Notes under the pieces: model-generated | What the model saw: the letters and a program-made list of their open reading frames with translations, nothing else | Database searches by the model: none | Told to the model about the DNA's origin: nothing | Assembly (NCBI GenBank): GCA_031272185.1 | Contig: JAISUG010000033.1 | Coordinates: 1 to 34,556 of the forward strand | Source of the DNA: Lachnospiraceae bacterium | GTDB lineage: Bacteria; Bacillota; Clostridia; Lachnospirales; Lachnospiraceae | Direction of reading: 5' to 3' | DNA: 34,556 nucleotides | Program-made: the position numbers and the translations under genes | In this document: positions 8,381 through 16,425 of the stretch, piece by piece | How the letters are laid out: the number at the start of each line of letters is the position of its first letter | How positions within the stretch are numbered: position 1 is the first letter of the stretch

Positions 8381-9450
8381 TTTATAGGCTCCCCGCACAC
8401 CACCAGAAACGAGTTCGCGAACTCCGCGAACCGCCCCTGGGTATACAGGTCCGCATAGACCTCCCCCATGTCCGCCGGCAGGTACCGGGGCACGTCATAC
8501 AGGGGCAGGGAGATCGTCGGCTCCCCTTTCCCGGGCAGCGACCTGTCCGAGTATATGGTGGTGGGCATGCGGTAGTCCGGCATGGGATAATAGTAATCCA
8601 CCTCCCCGAAATGCGGCGCCAACAGATCCGCCAGCTCATTTTTCACAAAGCTCGTCTCGTCCTTTCCGGCACCCATCAGGTACTTCACGCCCAGACGGTT
8701 GCACACCGCCAGAATCAGCTGCCCGCCGGGTTTGAGCATCCCCGCCGCCGCACTGATCTCCTCCCCCGCGCGCCTTCCCAGCGTTCCTATCATGACGACA
8801 TAATCAAAACCCGCATCCGGCGGTTCTTCCCCCTGTCCGCCCCTACCCGGCCCATCACTTCCATCACCCAAATCACCCGCATCGAATGCATCACCTACAT
8901 CACCCGCATCGACTGCAGCGCTTGCATCGCCTGCGTCACCCGCATCATCAAGCAACAACCTGTCCACAAAAATGACACGGTTATCGCTTTTGACTTGCCC
9001 GATGCCCATTCCATCTAAACTTTCCGCCCCCAGCCCCGCCTTCGCATCACCAGGGGGGCACAGCTGGGCATCCCCCTGCATCCCGTGCAAACTTTCCGCC
9101 CCCAGCCCCGCCTTCGCGTCACGAGGTGGGGACAGGCGGGCATCCCCCTGCATCCCGTACAAGCCCTCCGCCCCCAGCCGCGCCTTTACCAGCGCAACTT
9201 GGGACGGATTCGGCTCCCACACCACGACCCGGCGCACCCTGCGGGCAAACAAACCGGTGAGCGCCCCATAGTCAGCCCCCACCTGCAGCAGTGACCCATC
9301 CGGCCGGAAAGGGAACCATTCCAACAGGTTCTCCCTCACCGGGGACAGCGCCCACGCATATTCCAGCTTGCTGTTCTCCCTCAATATGCGCCGGCGGTCA
9401 AACCCATACCCCTCCAGCAGCCTGCGCAACCTGTCACTGTAGTCCTTCAT
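8377..9450 (-). CDS. Class I SAM-dependent methyltransferase-like protein with tandem-repeat insertions
   Basis: The N-terminal part has SAM-binding motif I (LLQVGADYGALTG, about residue 54) and the acidic strand VVVWEPNPSQVALVKARL. The second half has DYVVMIGTLGRR and MLKPGGQLILAV, as in the late strands of Rossmann methyltransferases. Between them lie three 24-residue tandem units (about 85-148) and an Asp/Ala/Gly-rich run (about 163-210), so the family fold is split by about 110 non-conserved residues. Its 3' end overlaps the large glycosyltransferase by ATGA. It probably modifies a glycan sugar in the same pathway; the acceptor is unknown. The ribosome binding site (AATAGGATATG) is weak. 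A TTGCCA-N17-TACAAT promoter lies upstream. Confidence 0.75.
   Translation of the reverse strand: MKDYSDRLRRLLEGYGFDRRRILRENSKLEYAWALSPVRENLLEWFPFRPDGSLLQVGADYGALTGLFARRVRRVVVWEPNPSQVALVKARLGAEGLYGMQGDARLSPPRDAKAGLGAESLHGMQGDAQLCPPGDAKAGLGAESLDGMGIGQVKSDNRVIFVDRLLLDDAGDAGDASAAVDAGDVGDAFDAGDLGDGSDGPGRGGQGEEPPDAGFDYVVMIGTLGRRAGEEISAAAGMLKPGGQLILAVCNRLGVKYLMGAGKDETSFVKNELADLLAPHFGEVDYYYPMPDYRMPTTIYSDRSLPGKGEPTISLPLYDVPRYLPADMGEVYADLYTQGRFAEFANSFLVVCGEPIK
8864..8965. repeat. CATCACC-type degenerate repeat encoding an Asp/Ala/Gly run
   Basis: Plus-strand CATCACCC, CATCACCTA and CATCGACTG-like units encode, on the minus strand, DDAGDAGDASAAVDAG and similar residues inside the methyltransferase gene. 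The period is mostly 9-15 bases, always in multiples of three. Confidence 0.7.
9005..9200. repeat. Three in-frame 72-bp tandem units inside the methyltransferase gene
   Basis: Sequences beginning AAACTTTCCGCCCCCAGC (9017), the identical start at 9089, and AAGCCCTCCGCCCCCAGC (9161) are spaced exactly 72 bp apart. Each encodes 24 residues around GLGAESLHGMQGDAQL. The first two units agree almost perfectly, which suggests recent duplication, and the frame is kept. Confidence 0.9.
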
Positions 9451-9516
9451 ATCCTATTCCATCCAGGCAGCCCCCCATGGGGCATCGCCGCCACAGCCCG
9501 TCCAACCAACAGCAAC

Positions 9517-9545
9517 ATTGTACACCAGAAAGAAAAATATGGCAA
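9517..9545 (-). promoter_or_regulatory. Putative sigma-A promoter of the methyltransferase-glycosyltransferase unit
   Basis: On the minus strand TTGCCA (9540-9545) and TACAAT (9517-9522) are separated by 17 bp, with transcription expected to start near 9510, about 60 bases before the methyltransferase start. It lies in the 99-bp gap after the SDR stop. Confidence 0.6.
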
Positions 9546-9549
9546 GCTG

Positions 9550-10356
9550 TCACCCAACCTCTGTCATACCGCCGTCTATGGGCAGCGCATGGCCCGTGAT
9601 ATGACCGGATGCGGCGGACATCAGCCAGATGACCGCATTCACCACGTCGTCCACCTCCCCCATTTTCCCCAGGGGGATATGGGGGCCGCCGCCGGCGCCA
9701 CCCTCCGTCTCCACCGCCGCCGCGCTCCCCGTCGACATGGAGTTTTTCATCAGTTCCGTACCCAGTGTGGGTCCCGGGCAGACGACGTTGACCCGAATGC
9801 CCTGCCCGGCGTACTCTGCCGCGGCCAGCTGCGTGATTGCGATGACCGCCGCCTTGCTGGGGCCGTATGCCCCAAATGTGGGGACCATCCGCAGCCCGCC
9901 GATGGATGCGGTGTTCACGATGACGCCTTTGCCCCCTTGCTTTAGCATCTGCCTTACCTCGTGTTTCACGCAGAGGAAGACACCTTTGGCGTTCGTGCCC
10001 ATCACCTTGTCCCAGACCGGTTCCTCCAGGTCCACCAGCGGTGCGAACTGCAGGCGCACCCCGTCAGGGCCCACGCCGGCGTTGTTGAACGCCAGGTCCA
10101 GCCTGCCAAACGTTTCCACGGTTTTGGCCACCAGGTTCGCCACATCGGCTTCATTGGAGACATCGCACCGCACGAATATGGCTTCCCCACCCGCGCTGCG
10201 GATCTCCTCCACCGTGCGGTTGGCCCCGTCCACGTTGGAACCCGTCGCCACCACCACTTTTACGCCCAGTTTCGCCAGCGCCAACGCCGCGCCCTTGCCC
10301 ATGCCCGTCGCCCCGCCCGTCACGATCGCCACCCGGCCTTTGAACTCCTCGTACAT
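9550..10356 (-). CDS. Short-chain dehydrogenase/reductase (SDR, FabG-like)
   Basis: This is an NAD(P)-dependent oxidoreductase of 268 residues, a usual classical SDR length. It shows the cofactor motif TGGATGMGKG (about 12-21), NNAGVG (about 90), the catalytic YGPSKAA (YxxxK, about 164) and the C-terminal ITGHALPIDGG. A short Gly/Ala/Glu-rich stretch (about 204-223) sits in the flexible substrate-binding loop. The substrate cannot be told from sequence. It follows the OYE-family gene on the same strand with a 214-bp gap and may act with it. The ribosome binding site (AGGACCGAAATG) is weak. The gap 10357-10570 holds a degenerate 21-bp repeat (ACCATTCACACATCAC type, near 10395 and 10416) and no gene. 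Confidence 0.88.
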   Translation of the reverse strand: MYEEFKGRVAIVTGGATGMGKGAALALAKLGVKVVVATGSNVDGANRTVEEIRSAGGEAIFVRCDVSNEADVANLVAKTVETFGRLDLAFNNAGVGPDGVRLQFAPLVDLEEPVWDKVMGTNAKGVFLCVKHEVRQMLKQGGKGVIVNTASIGGLRMVPTFGAYGPSKAAVIAITQLAAAEYAGQGIRVNVVCPGPTLGTELMKNSMSTGSAAAVETEGGAGGGPHIPLGKMGEVDDVVNAVIWLMSAASGHITGHALPIDGGMTEVG

Positions 10357-10570
10357 TTCGGTCCTGCCCCCCTTTCCTATCCCGCATCATTTTTACCATT
10401 CATACATCACTTGCCACCATTCACACATCACCTGGCATCATTTGCACGTCATCGCAGGCCGACTATGGCGGCGTGACAACCTATATCATCCTCGCACATA
10501 TGCAATACGCTGCACACATATAATGTACTAGTACCATTCTAAATTGCGGTTGAACACAAGAAGAGGCTAT

Positions 10571-12667
10571 CTACCGGATACGGTACGCCGCATGGAACGC
10601 ATCCTGGTTGGCATCCGCCAGCAGCCTCCCCGCCCCCACGCAGTCGCCCACCACATAGACACCTTCGGGGTACCTGGAAAGCAGCTCATCCGCAAGAACC
10701 CTGTCCGGCTTGACCCCCATGGCTATCACATAGGTGTCGGCGGGATATATCACCACATCCCCCGATGCGGTTTTCATCGCACCCCCCTCATCAACGGATG
10801 GGCCTCCCCGCACCCCGCCTGACGGCATACCCGGCGCAGCTTCCTCCGCCGCTCCCGCATCATCGGCTGAGTCCCCCCGCACTCCGCCCACAGGCATACC
10901 CGGCGCAGCTTCCGTCACCACGCCTTCATCAGAGAACGCCGTGACCCTGCGCCCGCCCACCAGCTTCACACCATATTTTTCCAGGTGGTACATCAGGTCG
11001 ATTTTATTGAATACCGCCAGCTCCCGGGCGAAATCCCCCACCGGCACCATATCCACCACCGTCACGTCCTTGCCTTCCATACCCAGCGCGACTGCACATT
11101 CCAGCCCGACGACGCCCCCGCCGCAGACCACGACACGGGACCCCACTTCTGCCTTGTGGCCTTCCGCGTCCGCCGCCATCACCACTTTGGCGCTGTCGAT
11201 TCCCGGAATGTCTGGCACGATGTATTTGGATCCACACGCCACGATGACGGCGTCGGGGTTCTCCCTTTCCACCAACTGGGGCGTCACTTCCGTGCCCAAC
11301 ACCACCTTGGCGCCCGACTTTCCCACCGCCCGCACGGCCCACCCTGTGTACAGCCGCAGGTATTCCTTGAACGGGGCCAGCCCCGCATCGCGCAGCAGCC
11401 CGCCCAGCCCCATGGACTTTTCGTACAATGTGACCCGGTGCCCCATGTCCGCCAATGTGATGGCAGCCGTCATCCCTGCGGGCCCGCCCCCTACCACCAT
11501 GACATCCTTGGCCTTATCCGCCGGGATGATGCCCGTCGTGTTCAGATCCTTGCCCAGCTTGGGGTTGATGGCGCAGCGCATGCTCGTGCCATATGTGTTC
11601 GCATTGCCGCACCAGTCGCAGCGGATGCATGGGCGCACATCCTGCGCATGGCCCCTGACAGATTTATGTACCAGGTCTTCGTCCGCCATGAAAGACTTGG
11701 CCATGACCACGATGTCGGCCTTGCCGCCGGCGATGATCTCCTCCGCCTCCGCCAGCGACGTGATGTTCCCCACCACCGCCACGGGGATCCGCAGCTCCTG
11801 CTTCACACGCTGGGCGAATGGCACATTGAGCAGACGCCCTTTGAAATACGTGGGTATCGTAAACGTGGAACCGTAGTTGAAAAATATGTTCCCCCGGCTC
11901 ACGTGCATGATGTCCACATAGTCCTGTGCCCTCTTCATGAATTCCAGTGATTCGTCAAACTGCAGCCCGTCGGGCAGGTCCTCCTGGGCGGACACCCGGC
12001 ACTCTATGACCATGTCCGGCACCGCCTCCCGGACCGCCCTCAAGACTTCCAGGGGGTACCTCATGCGGTTTGCGAGCGAGCCACCGTATTCGTCGGTCCT
12101 TTTGTTGGAAAGGGGCGAAACGAACTGCGCCAAGAGGTTGTTGTGCGCGCAATGGATCATGATGATCCGCAGTCCCGCTTTCCGGCACCGCAGGGCACAG
12201 TCCACGTAACTGTCCCGTATGAAATCCATGTCCCCGCGGTTCATGGCCTTGATATGGCCCAATGGGCCGCCGTTTAGCGGTACGTCGGATGGCGCCAGGG
12301 CAGGGTTTCCAGGGCTTGATGCGGAACCCCGCCCCGCATGGGCGAGCTCCACGGACATCTCCGCGCCGTTCTCCCGCACGGTGACGGCGAGCCTGTTCAT
12401 GCCATGTATGCACCGATCCCGGGTGACATCCATCTCGCACAGCCACGCCGAGCTGTCGGAATGCACCACCGGCGTGTTGCCGATGGTCACATATGCGACG
12501 CCTGTGCGCGCCTGCCATGCCGCATAGTCCAGCATCTCCTGGGTCACATCCCCCTCGGGCGAGCACTTGAGCACCACCGTAGGCGCATATTGCAGGCGGT
12601 TCTTGAGCGTCAGCCCCCGTACCTTGATCGGCCGGAACACATGCGGGTAAAGCTCATTCTTTATCAT
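10571..12667 (-). CDS. NADH:flavin oxidoreductase, OYE / 2,4-dienoyl-CoA reductase family
   Basis: A 698-residue flavoprotein: an FMN-binding OYE barrel (about 1-340), a four-Cys Fe-S motif (about 345-363, CIRCDWC then a Cys after 11 residues), an FAD-binding segment (MVVGGGPAGMTAA, about 385) and an NAD(P)-binding segment (VVVCGGGVVGLECAVALGME, about 515). This layout is that of FadH/BaiCD-type enzymes, which reduce conjugated C=C bonds. The second Cys spacer is X2 rather than the X3 of E. coli FadH. Residues about 587-632 are an inserted Gly/Ala/Asp-rich stretch with two 23-residue units. The start has AGAGG 6 bases upstream and a promoter about 45 bp before it. The substrate is unknown; an SDR follows. 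Confidence 0.9.
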   Translation of the reverse strand: MIKNELYPHVFRPIKVRGLTLKNRLQYAPTVVLKCSPEGDVTQEMLDYAAWQARTGVAYVTIGNTPVVHSDSSAWLCEMDVTRDRCIHGMNRLAVTVRENGAEMSVELAHAGRGSASSPGNPALAPSDVPLNGGPLGHIKAMNRGDMDFIRDSYVDCALRCRKAGLRIIMIHCAHNNLLAQFVSPLSNKRTDEYGGSLANRMRYPLEVLRAVREAVPDMVIECRVSAQEDLPDGLQFDESLEFMKRAQDYVDIMHVSRGNIFFNYGSTFTIPTYFKGRLLNVPFAQRVKQELRIPVAVVGNITSLAEAEEIIAGGKADIVVMAKSFMADEDLVHKSVRGHAQDVRPCIRCDWCGNANTYGTSMRCAINPKLGKDLNTTGIIPADKAKDVMVVGGGPAGMTAAITLADMGHRVTLYEKSMGLGGLLRDAGLAPFKEYLRLYTGWAVRAVGKSGAKVVLGTEVTPQLVERENPDAVIVACGSKYIVPDIPGIDSAKVVMAADAEGHKAEVGSRVVVCGGGVVGLECAVALGMEGKDVTVVDMVPVGDFARELAVFNKIDLMYHLEKYGVKLVGGRRVTAFSDEGVVTEAAPGMPVGGVRGDSADDAGAAEEAAPGMPSGGVRGGPSVDEGGAMKTASGDVVIYPADTYVIAMGVKPDRVLADELLSRYPEGVYVVGDCVGAGRLLADANQDAFHAAYRIR
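10776..10913. repeat. Two 69-bp in-frame tandem units inside the OYE-family gene
   Basis: GGCATACCCGGCGCAGCTTC occurs at 10824 and 10893, exactly 69 bp apart, with similar flanks (CCCCGCACCCCGCC / CCCCGCACTCCGCC). Each unit encodes 23 residues around EAAPGMPxGGVRG. Confidence 0.88.
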
Positions 12668-12712
12668 CTCGTGCCTCTATTCTCTTGTATTTGACAGCTT
12701 ATCCTATCAGGT

Positions 12713-12741
12713 ATTGTACACTACAAATATACAAGGTGCAA
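12713..12741 (-). promoter_or_regulatory. Putative sigma-A promoter of the OYE-family gene
   Basis: On the minus strand TTGCAC (12736-12741) and TACAAT (12713-12718) are 17 bp apart. Transcription would start near 12706, leaving a 40-base leader before the ATG at 12667. Confidence 0.65.
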
Positions 12742-12865
12742 GCACATAAATCACCGAGCCCACGGATCTTGCGGAATCCGAGGTTACCAGTAGCTGATGT
12801 GCCGATGGGGCGGGCCGGGGCCGCCCAAGCACTTTTCACTTATATGCAAAACTATGGTAGCCGCA

Positions 12866-12896
12866 CAAAAAATCCCCCGGCCATTACAGCCGGGGG
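12866..12896 (-). terminator. Rho-independent terminator of the inositol operon
   Basis: On the minus strand a perfect 8-bp stem GCCGGGGG... pairs across a 7-base loop (stem arms 12874-12881 and 12889-12896) and is followed by ATTTTTTG. It lies about 150 bp past the iolG stop. Confidence 0.85.
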
Positions 12897-12907
12897 TGAG
12901 CGCCCGC

Positions 12908-12983
12908 TATAGCTTTGCCGGCCAAACCTTGCGCAAAGTTTGGACTAATGTCGGACGCGCATTGTTTGGTTGGTGGAGAAATA
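12908..12983 (+). mobile_element. Dispersed palindromic element, copy B
   Basis: This 76-bp copy has a diverged left end (GCCGGCCAAACC), core CTTGCGCAAAG and GGACTAATGTCG, and right end GTTTGGTTGGTGGAG. Its core faces against iolG and the OYE gene, unlike the other copies. It lies in the 3' untranslated part of the inositol operon, before its terminator. The intergenic region 12668-13042 otherwise holds the promoter and terminator listed and a GC-rich palindrome near 12806-12828. Confidence 0.8.
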
Positions 12984-13042
12984 TCTTCGATTCTTTTACG
13001 GCACAGACCGACAACGGCTGCCCGTGGATTTCCCATACCGCC

Positions 13043-14056
13043 TTACCGCACGATCTTCACCGGCAGCCCGGACTTCAGCGACTCCCCTGCGGCATAGGCC
13101 ATCCGCAGGGCCTCCACACCGTCGGTGCCGTCCACCAGGGGCAGCGCGTCTTCCGCAACCGCCTTGGCGAAACCTTTGAATTCGTCGATGAACGCCTGGG
13201 TGTAGCGATCCAGGAAGAAGTAGCGGATCTTGTCCGTGGACTCCCCGTCGGCGGTGCTCAGCTCCACGGTGGAGGGCCGGTCGTTCTTGGACGCGGCCTG
13301 TCCTTTTGATCCGAACACCTCGGCCCTCTGGTCGTAACCATAGACCGCCTGGCGGCTGTTGTCTATCACCGCCAATGCGCCATTTGACATTTTCATGGTT
13401 ACGACGGCGGTGTCGATGTCCCCCGCCTCGCCGATCTGCGGGTCCACCAGCACCGCTCCGCTGGCGTAGATCTCCTCGCAGTCGCACCCCGCCAGGAACC
13501 GCACCATGTCAAAGTCGTGGATCATCATGTCCATGAACAACCCGCCGGAAGTCTTTATGTAGGAGATGGCAGGGGCCTGTGGGTCACGGGACGTGATCTT
13601 GATGATCTGCGGGGTGCCTACGGCTCCTGCCTGCACATAGTCGTAGACCTGCTTGAAATTATGGTCGAACCGCCGGTTGAACCCCACCTGGAGCTTCACA
13701 CCCGCTTCTTCACAGGCTTTCACTATGGCCAGGGACCCCTCGATGTTTTTGTCAAGGGGTTTCTCGCAAAACACATGCTTCCCCGCCTTGGCGGCGCCGA
13801 TGGACACGGGCCCGTGCAGCGGCGTGGGGACAGCCACGATGACCGCCTCCACCTCCTGGTCCGCAATCAGATCACGGTAATCCGTATAGATATGCTTCAC
13901 ACCTGTTTCTTCCAGCCATGCCCGCTGCGGCCCGATGGCCTCCGCCACATCCGAGGCAGCCACCACCTGCAGTTCCTTGACCTGGGAAACGATATTCTCT
14001 ATATGCAGACGCCCGATGCGCCCCACGCCCACGACACCCACCTTCAGTCGACTCAT
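13043..14056 (-). CDS. iolG: Inositol 2-dehydrogenase (myo-inositol to 2-keto-myo-inositol)
   Basis: It oxidises myo-inositol to scyllo-inosose with NAD+, the first pathway step. The Rossmann motif VGVVGVGRIGRLH opens the protein, the dinucleotide-fold EKP (HVFCEKPLDK, about 97) carries the catalytic Lys, and GFNRRFDHNF, SGGLFMDMMIHDFDM (His of the active site, about 175) complete the Gfo/Idh/MocA pattern. The 337-residue length is typical. The start has GGAAGGAG 6 bases upstream. It is the last gene of the operon, 160 bp after iolB, and ends before a strong terminator. No insertion is seen. A scyllo-inositol or other polyol dehydrogenase role is the alternative, but operon context favours iolG. 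Confidence 0.92.
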   Translation of the reverse strand: MSRLKVGVVGVGRIGRLHIENIVSQVKELQVVAASDVAEAIGPQRAWLEETGVKHIYTDYRDLIADQEVEAVIVAVPTPLHGPVSIGAAKAGKHVFCEKPLDKNIEGSLAIVKACEEAGVKLQVGFNRRFDHNFKQVYDYVQAGAVGTPQIIKITSRDPQAPAISYIKTSGGLFMDMMIHDFDMVRFLAGCDCEEIYASGAVLVDPQIGEAGDIDTAVVTMKMSNGALAVIDNSRQAVYGYDQRAEVFGSKGQAASKNDRPSTVELSTADGESTDKIRYFFLDRYTQAFIDEFKGFAKAVAEDALPLVDGTDGVEALRMAYAAGESLKSGLPVKIVR

Positions 14057-14216
14057 GTCACACTCCTTCCATAATGACCGAATGCAGCGACAGCCTCCTG
14101 CAGCCCTTGCTGCCGCCGTACCCCCCGTACCTCAACAACACGCATCCCGCTCCTCCGGCAAAGACACCATACCGAAAAGCCACCGCGCATCCCGCTCCTC
14201 GTCAACACACTTCCCC

Positions 14217-15206
14217 TCAAAACTTCGCATCATGCATCCACACATACCGCGCATCTTCGTTGCGGTCTGTCTGGTTCCAGGGGTTCCCCTCCAGGTGCCG
14301 GATCATCCAGCAGGTGTACATCCGAAACCCCGGCGCCACCGCCTGGGGGTGGAGCTTTCCCCCGGGGATGGCGCTGAAACTGCCGTCCACGCTCTTGAAC
14401 ACCTCGTCCCCCACGAAACTCGCCCCGAACCCCTCCGGCCTGTCAAACAGGAAATAATACGTCTCCGGCTGGGGGTGGCTGTGGGGCAGGTAGCCCGACC
14501 AGTTGCCCGGGTCATTGAGCACTTCCCCCAGCACCATGTTGGACCAAGGGGCTATCTCGTGGTCGAAGATGGTGTTCACCTGCCGCTTCGCCACGTCGCC
14601 GAACTTCCCCACCGAGGAATACCGAAAGGGCGCATCCGCCGGGCAGTACAGCTTGCTGTCAAATATGGTCGTGTTGCGTGTGGACTGCACCAATACCTCC
14701 GAAGCCTCTAGCGCCTTGACCGTGACTTTCGTCCCGGCGCACACATGCACGCACCACGGTCCGTCGGAAAAAACATCCCGACGCCTGGCTTCGCCGACGA
14801 GATCGGCGCCTGTGTCTGTGGCGCCTGTGCCTTTGGCACCTGTGCCTTTGGCACCTGCGCCTTTGGCGCCTGTGCCCGTGGCGCCTGCGCCTGTGACACC
14901 TGCGCCTGTGGCGCCTTCACCTGTGGCGCCTGCGCTGGCAATGCTGCCGACTGCTCCCGCCTCGAACAACACCCGCCCCCTCAACAGCAACACGGCGGTC
15001 TCTTCCCCCGACTTCAGGAACGTCCTGATATCCCCCGTTTCCATACGGTAGACCCGGATGTCCATCAGCATCTCGCGGTAATCATTGTCATATGTCGTCA
15101 GGATCTTCTCCCCTGTCTCGTCAAACTGCGGGTACCCGAACACCTTCCCCATTTCAACCCCCATTCCGCCGCTGAAGCTGGCTGCACAAACAGTGATCTT
15201 AGTCAA
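14217..15206 (-). CDS. iolB: 5-deoxy-glucuronate isomerase with pentapeptide-repeat insertion
   Basis: It isomerises 5-deoxy-D-glucuronate to 5-keto-2-deoxy-D-gluconate. The cupin core is clear: LPHSHPQPETYYFLFDRPEG (metal-binding His/Glu) and GKLHPQAVAPGFRMYTCWMI with WNQTDRNEDARYVWMHDA at the end. At 329 residues it exceeds the usual 270 because nine 5-residue units (GA[TK]G[TA] type, about residues 83-138) interrupt the N-terminal half between LLLRGRVLFEAG and DVFSDGPWCVHV. The TTG start at 15206 overlaps the transaldolase stop (TTGA), so the genes are probably translationally coupled; an ATG at 15164 (MGVEMGKVFG) is an alternative start. Confidence 0.92.
   Translation of the reverse strand: MTKITVCAASFSGGMGVEMGKVFGYPQFDETGEKILTTYDNDYREMLMDIRVYRMETGDIRTFLKSGEETAVLLLRGRVLFEAGAVGSIASAGATGEGATGAGVTGAGATGTGAKGAGAKGTGAKGTGATDTGADLVGEARRRDVFSDGPWCVHVCAGTKVTVKALEASEVLVQSTRNTTIFDSKLYCPADAPFRYSSVGKFGDVAKRQVNTIFDHEIAPWSNMVLGEVLNDPGNWSGYLPHSHPQPETYYFLFDRPEGFGASFVGDEVFKSVDGSFSAIPGGKLHPQAVAPGFRMYTCWMIRHLEGNPWNQTDRNEDARYVWMHDAKF
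14806..14940. repeat. Nine tandem 15-bp units inside iolB
   Basis: Units such as GCGCCTGTGCCTTTG and GCACCTGTGCCTTTG repeat with an exact 15-bp period from 14806 to 14940, encoding G-A-[TK]-G-[TA] on the minus strand. Several adjacent units differ by one or two bases. Confidence 0.95.
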
Positions 15207-16258
15207 TACCGTACCACGATCATAAACTTGCGGATGATTTTCACCAAATCGTCGTACCCGTTGGCGAACTGGTCCAGCGTCTTGTTCACCGGACCGAACG
15301 TGTCGAAGTCCGCCACGTCCATCTCGTCGTATGCCTTCACGAAATCCGGCAGTTTGCGCAGCTCCTTGATATAGTATGGGTTTACCTCGTCGTCCATCCG
15401 GGCGATGAGCTCGAAGTCGGATCCATTGAACACCACCTGGTTTTTATAGGGGATGGTCATGATGATGTCGCCGCCTATGAACTCCAGCCACTGCAGCGGG
15501 GTGCGGTATGCGGCAGAGAGCAGCTTGGTGCGCCACCCTTTTTCTTTGTAGACCTTGTACGCCTTTTTCATGCAGGCGATGCCCGCATAGAACAGCGCGC
15601 ATGGGTCCACGCAGATGCCCTTTTTGTCCGCGTACTCTTTCAGCCAGTCGTCCAGGCGCCCCACCATGATGGTGCAGACCGGGTTAAGCCCGGAGTTGTC
15701 CAGCCCTTCCTTTTCGCGCCTGCGAAGGCCCCGCTCCACCGCCTCGCCCACGGCCAAAGCCTGGGTGGCGCAAAATGAAACCGTGGCGTTGATGCTCACC
15801 CCCCGGTAGGTCATCTCCTCGTATGCCTTGATCCCCGCCGCCGTGGCAGGGGCCTTCACCTGCATGTTGGGGGCCAGGGTGTTGAAATACACCGCCTGCT
15901 GGGTCAGCTTCTCGGCATTGTTGAAATACTTGGTGTTGGTCTGGATGGAAATCCGCCCCGTGCCTGTCTTAGTGTCAAACACCGGCTCCAGCATCTTCGC
16001 CCCGTCCGCCGCCATCTTCTCGATGACCATCCAGGCGATCTCGTCCTCGGACTTGGTGGGGTTGTCCTTCACGAGCCCCCCTATGAAGTCCTTGTATGTG
16101 TCCAGCTCCTTTTCCAGCACCCCTTTGACGATGACCGGGTTCGTGGTCGCCCCCACCGCGCCCCGCTCCATGGCATAGGTCAGCTCCTTGATGGAACACG
16201 AGTCGTTCCAATACCTGGTCATAGGGAATTTCTGAGTCATTTCCAATAATTTGTCCAT
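15203..16258 (-). CDS. Transaldolase-family protein in the inositol operon
   Basis: A 351-residue (alpha/beta)8 Schiff-base enzyme. It shows the transaldolase pattern WNDSCS...GAVGATTNP at the N-terminus (catalytic Asp and the ATTNP motif), VKAPATAAGIKAYEE (Schiff-base Lys, about 137), GVSINATVSFCATQA, GRLDDWL and SAAYRTPLQW, where the Arg residues match the acceptor-phosphate site of TalB. The start at 16258 has AAGGAGG 5 bases upstream. It lies between iolD and iolB, and its stop overlaps the iolB start. Transaldolase is not part of the classical iol pathway. With iolC and iolJ absent here, it may move the dihydroxyacetone unit of 5-keto-2-deoxygluconate to glyceraldehyde 3-phosphate; this is inference. 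Confidence 0.88.
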   Translation of the reverse strand: MDKLLEMTQKFPMTRYWNDSCSIKELTYAMERGAVGATTNPVIVKGVLEKELDTYKDFIGGLVKDNPTKSEDEIAWMVIEKMAADGAKMLEPVFDTKTGTGRISIQTNTKYFNNAEKLTQQAVYFNTLAPNMQVKAPATAAGIKAYEEMTYRGVSINATVSFCATQALAVGEAVERGLRRREKEGLDNSGLNPVCTIMVGRLDDWLKEYADKKGICVDPCALFYAGIACMKKAYKVYKEKGWRTKLLSAAYRTPLQWLEFIGGDIIMTIPYKNQVVFNGSDFELIARMDDEVNPYYIKELRKLPDFVKAYDEMDVADFDTFGPVNKTLDQFANGYDDLVKIIRKFMIVVRY

Positions 16259-16425
16259 ACGTCCCTCCTTCAATACGAAACCCAACCACCCCGTCATCAC
16301 ATGGGACACTGCGGCTTGGAACCCACGAAACCTGAAAGCAAGGTCATGTTTTCACCCCATCGGCTTTGGCCGAGGCGCTTCAGGGGTTTACCGTAGCAGT
16401 GGTCTTGCTGCCATTTGGCCATGCT

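Noticed and set aside
9005-9200. 72-bp repeats considered as a CRISPR array
   Set aside because: The units are contiguous without unique spacers and lie in frame inside a gene.
12806-12828. GC-rich palindrome considered as a terminator
   Set aside because: No T run follows on either strand; the clear terminator at 12866-12896 is a better candidate.
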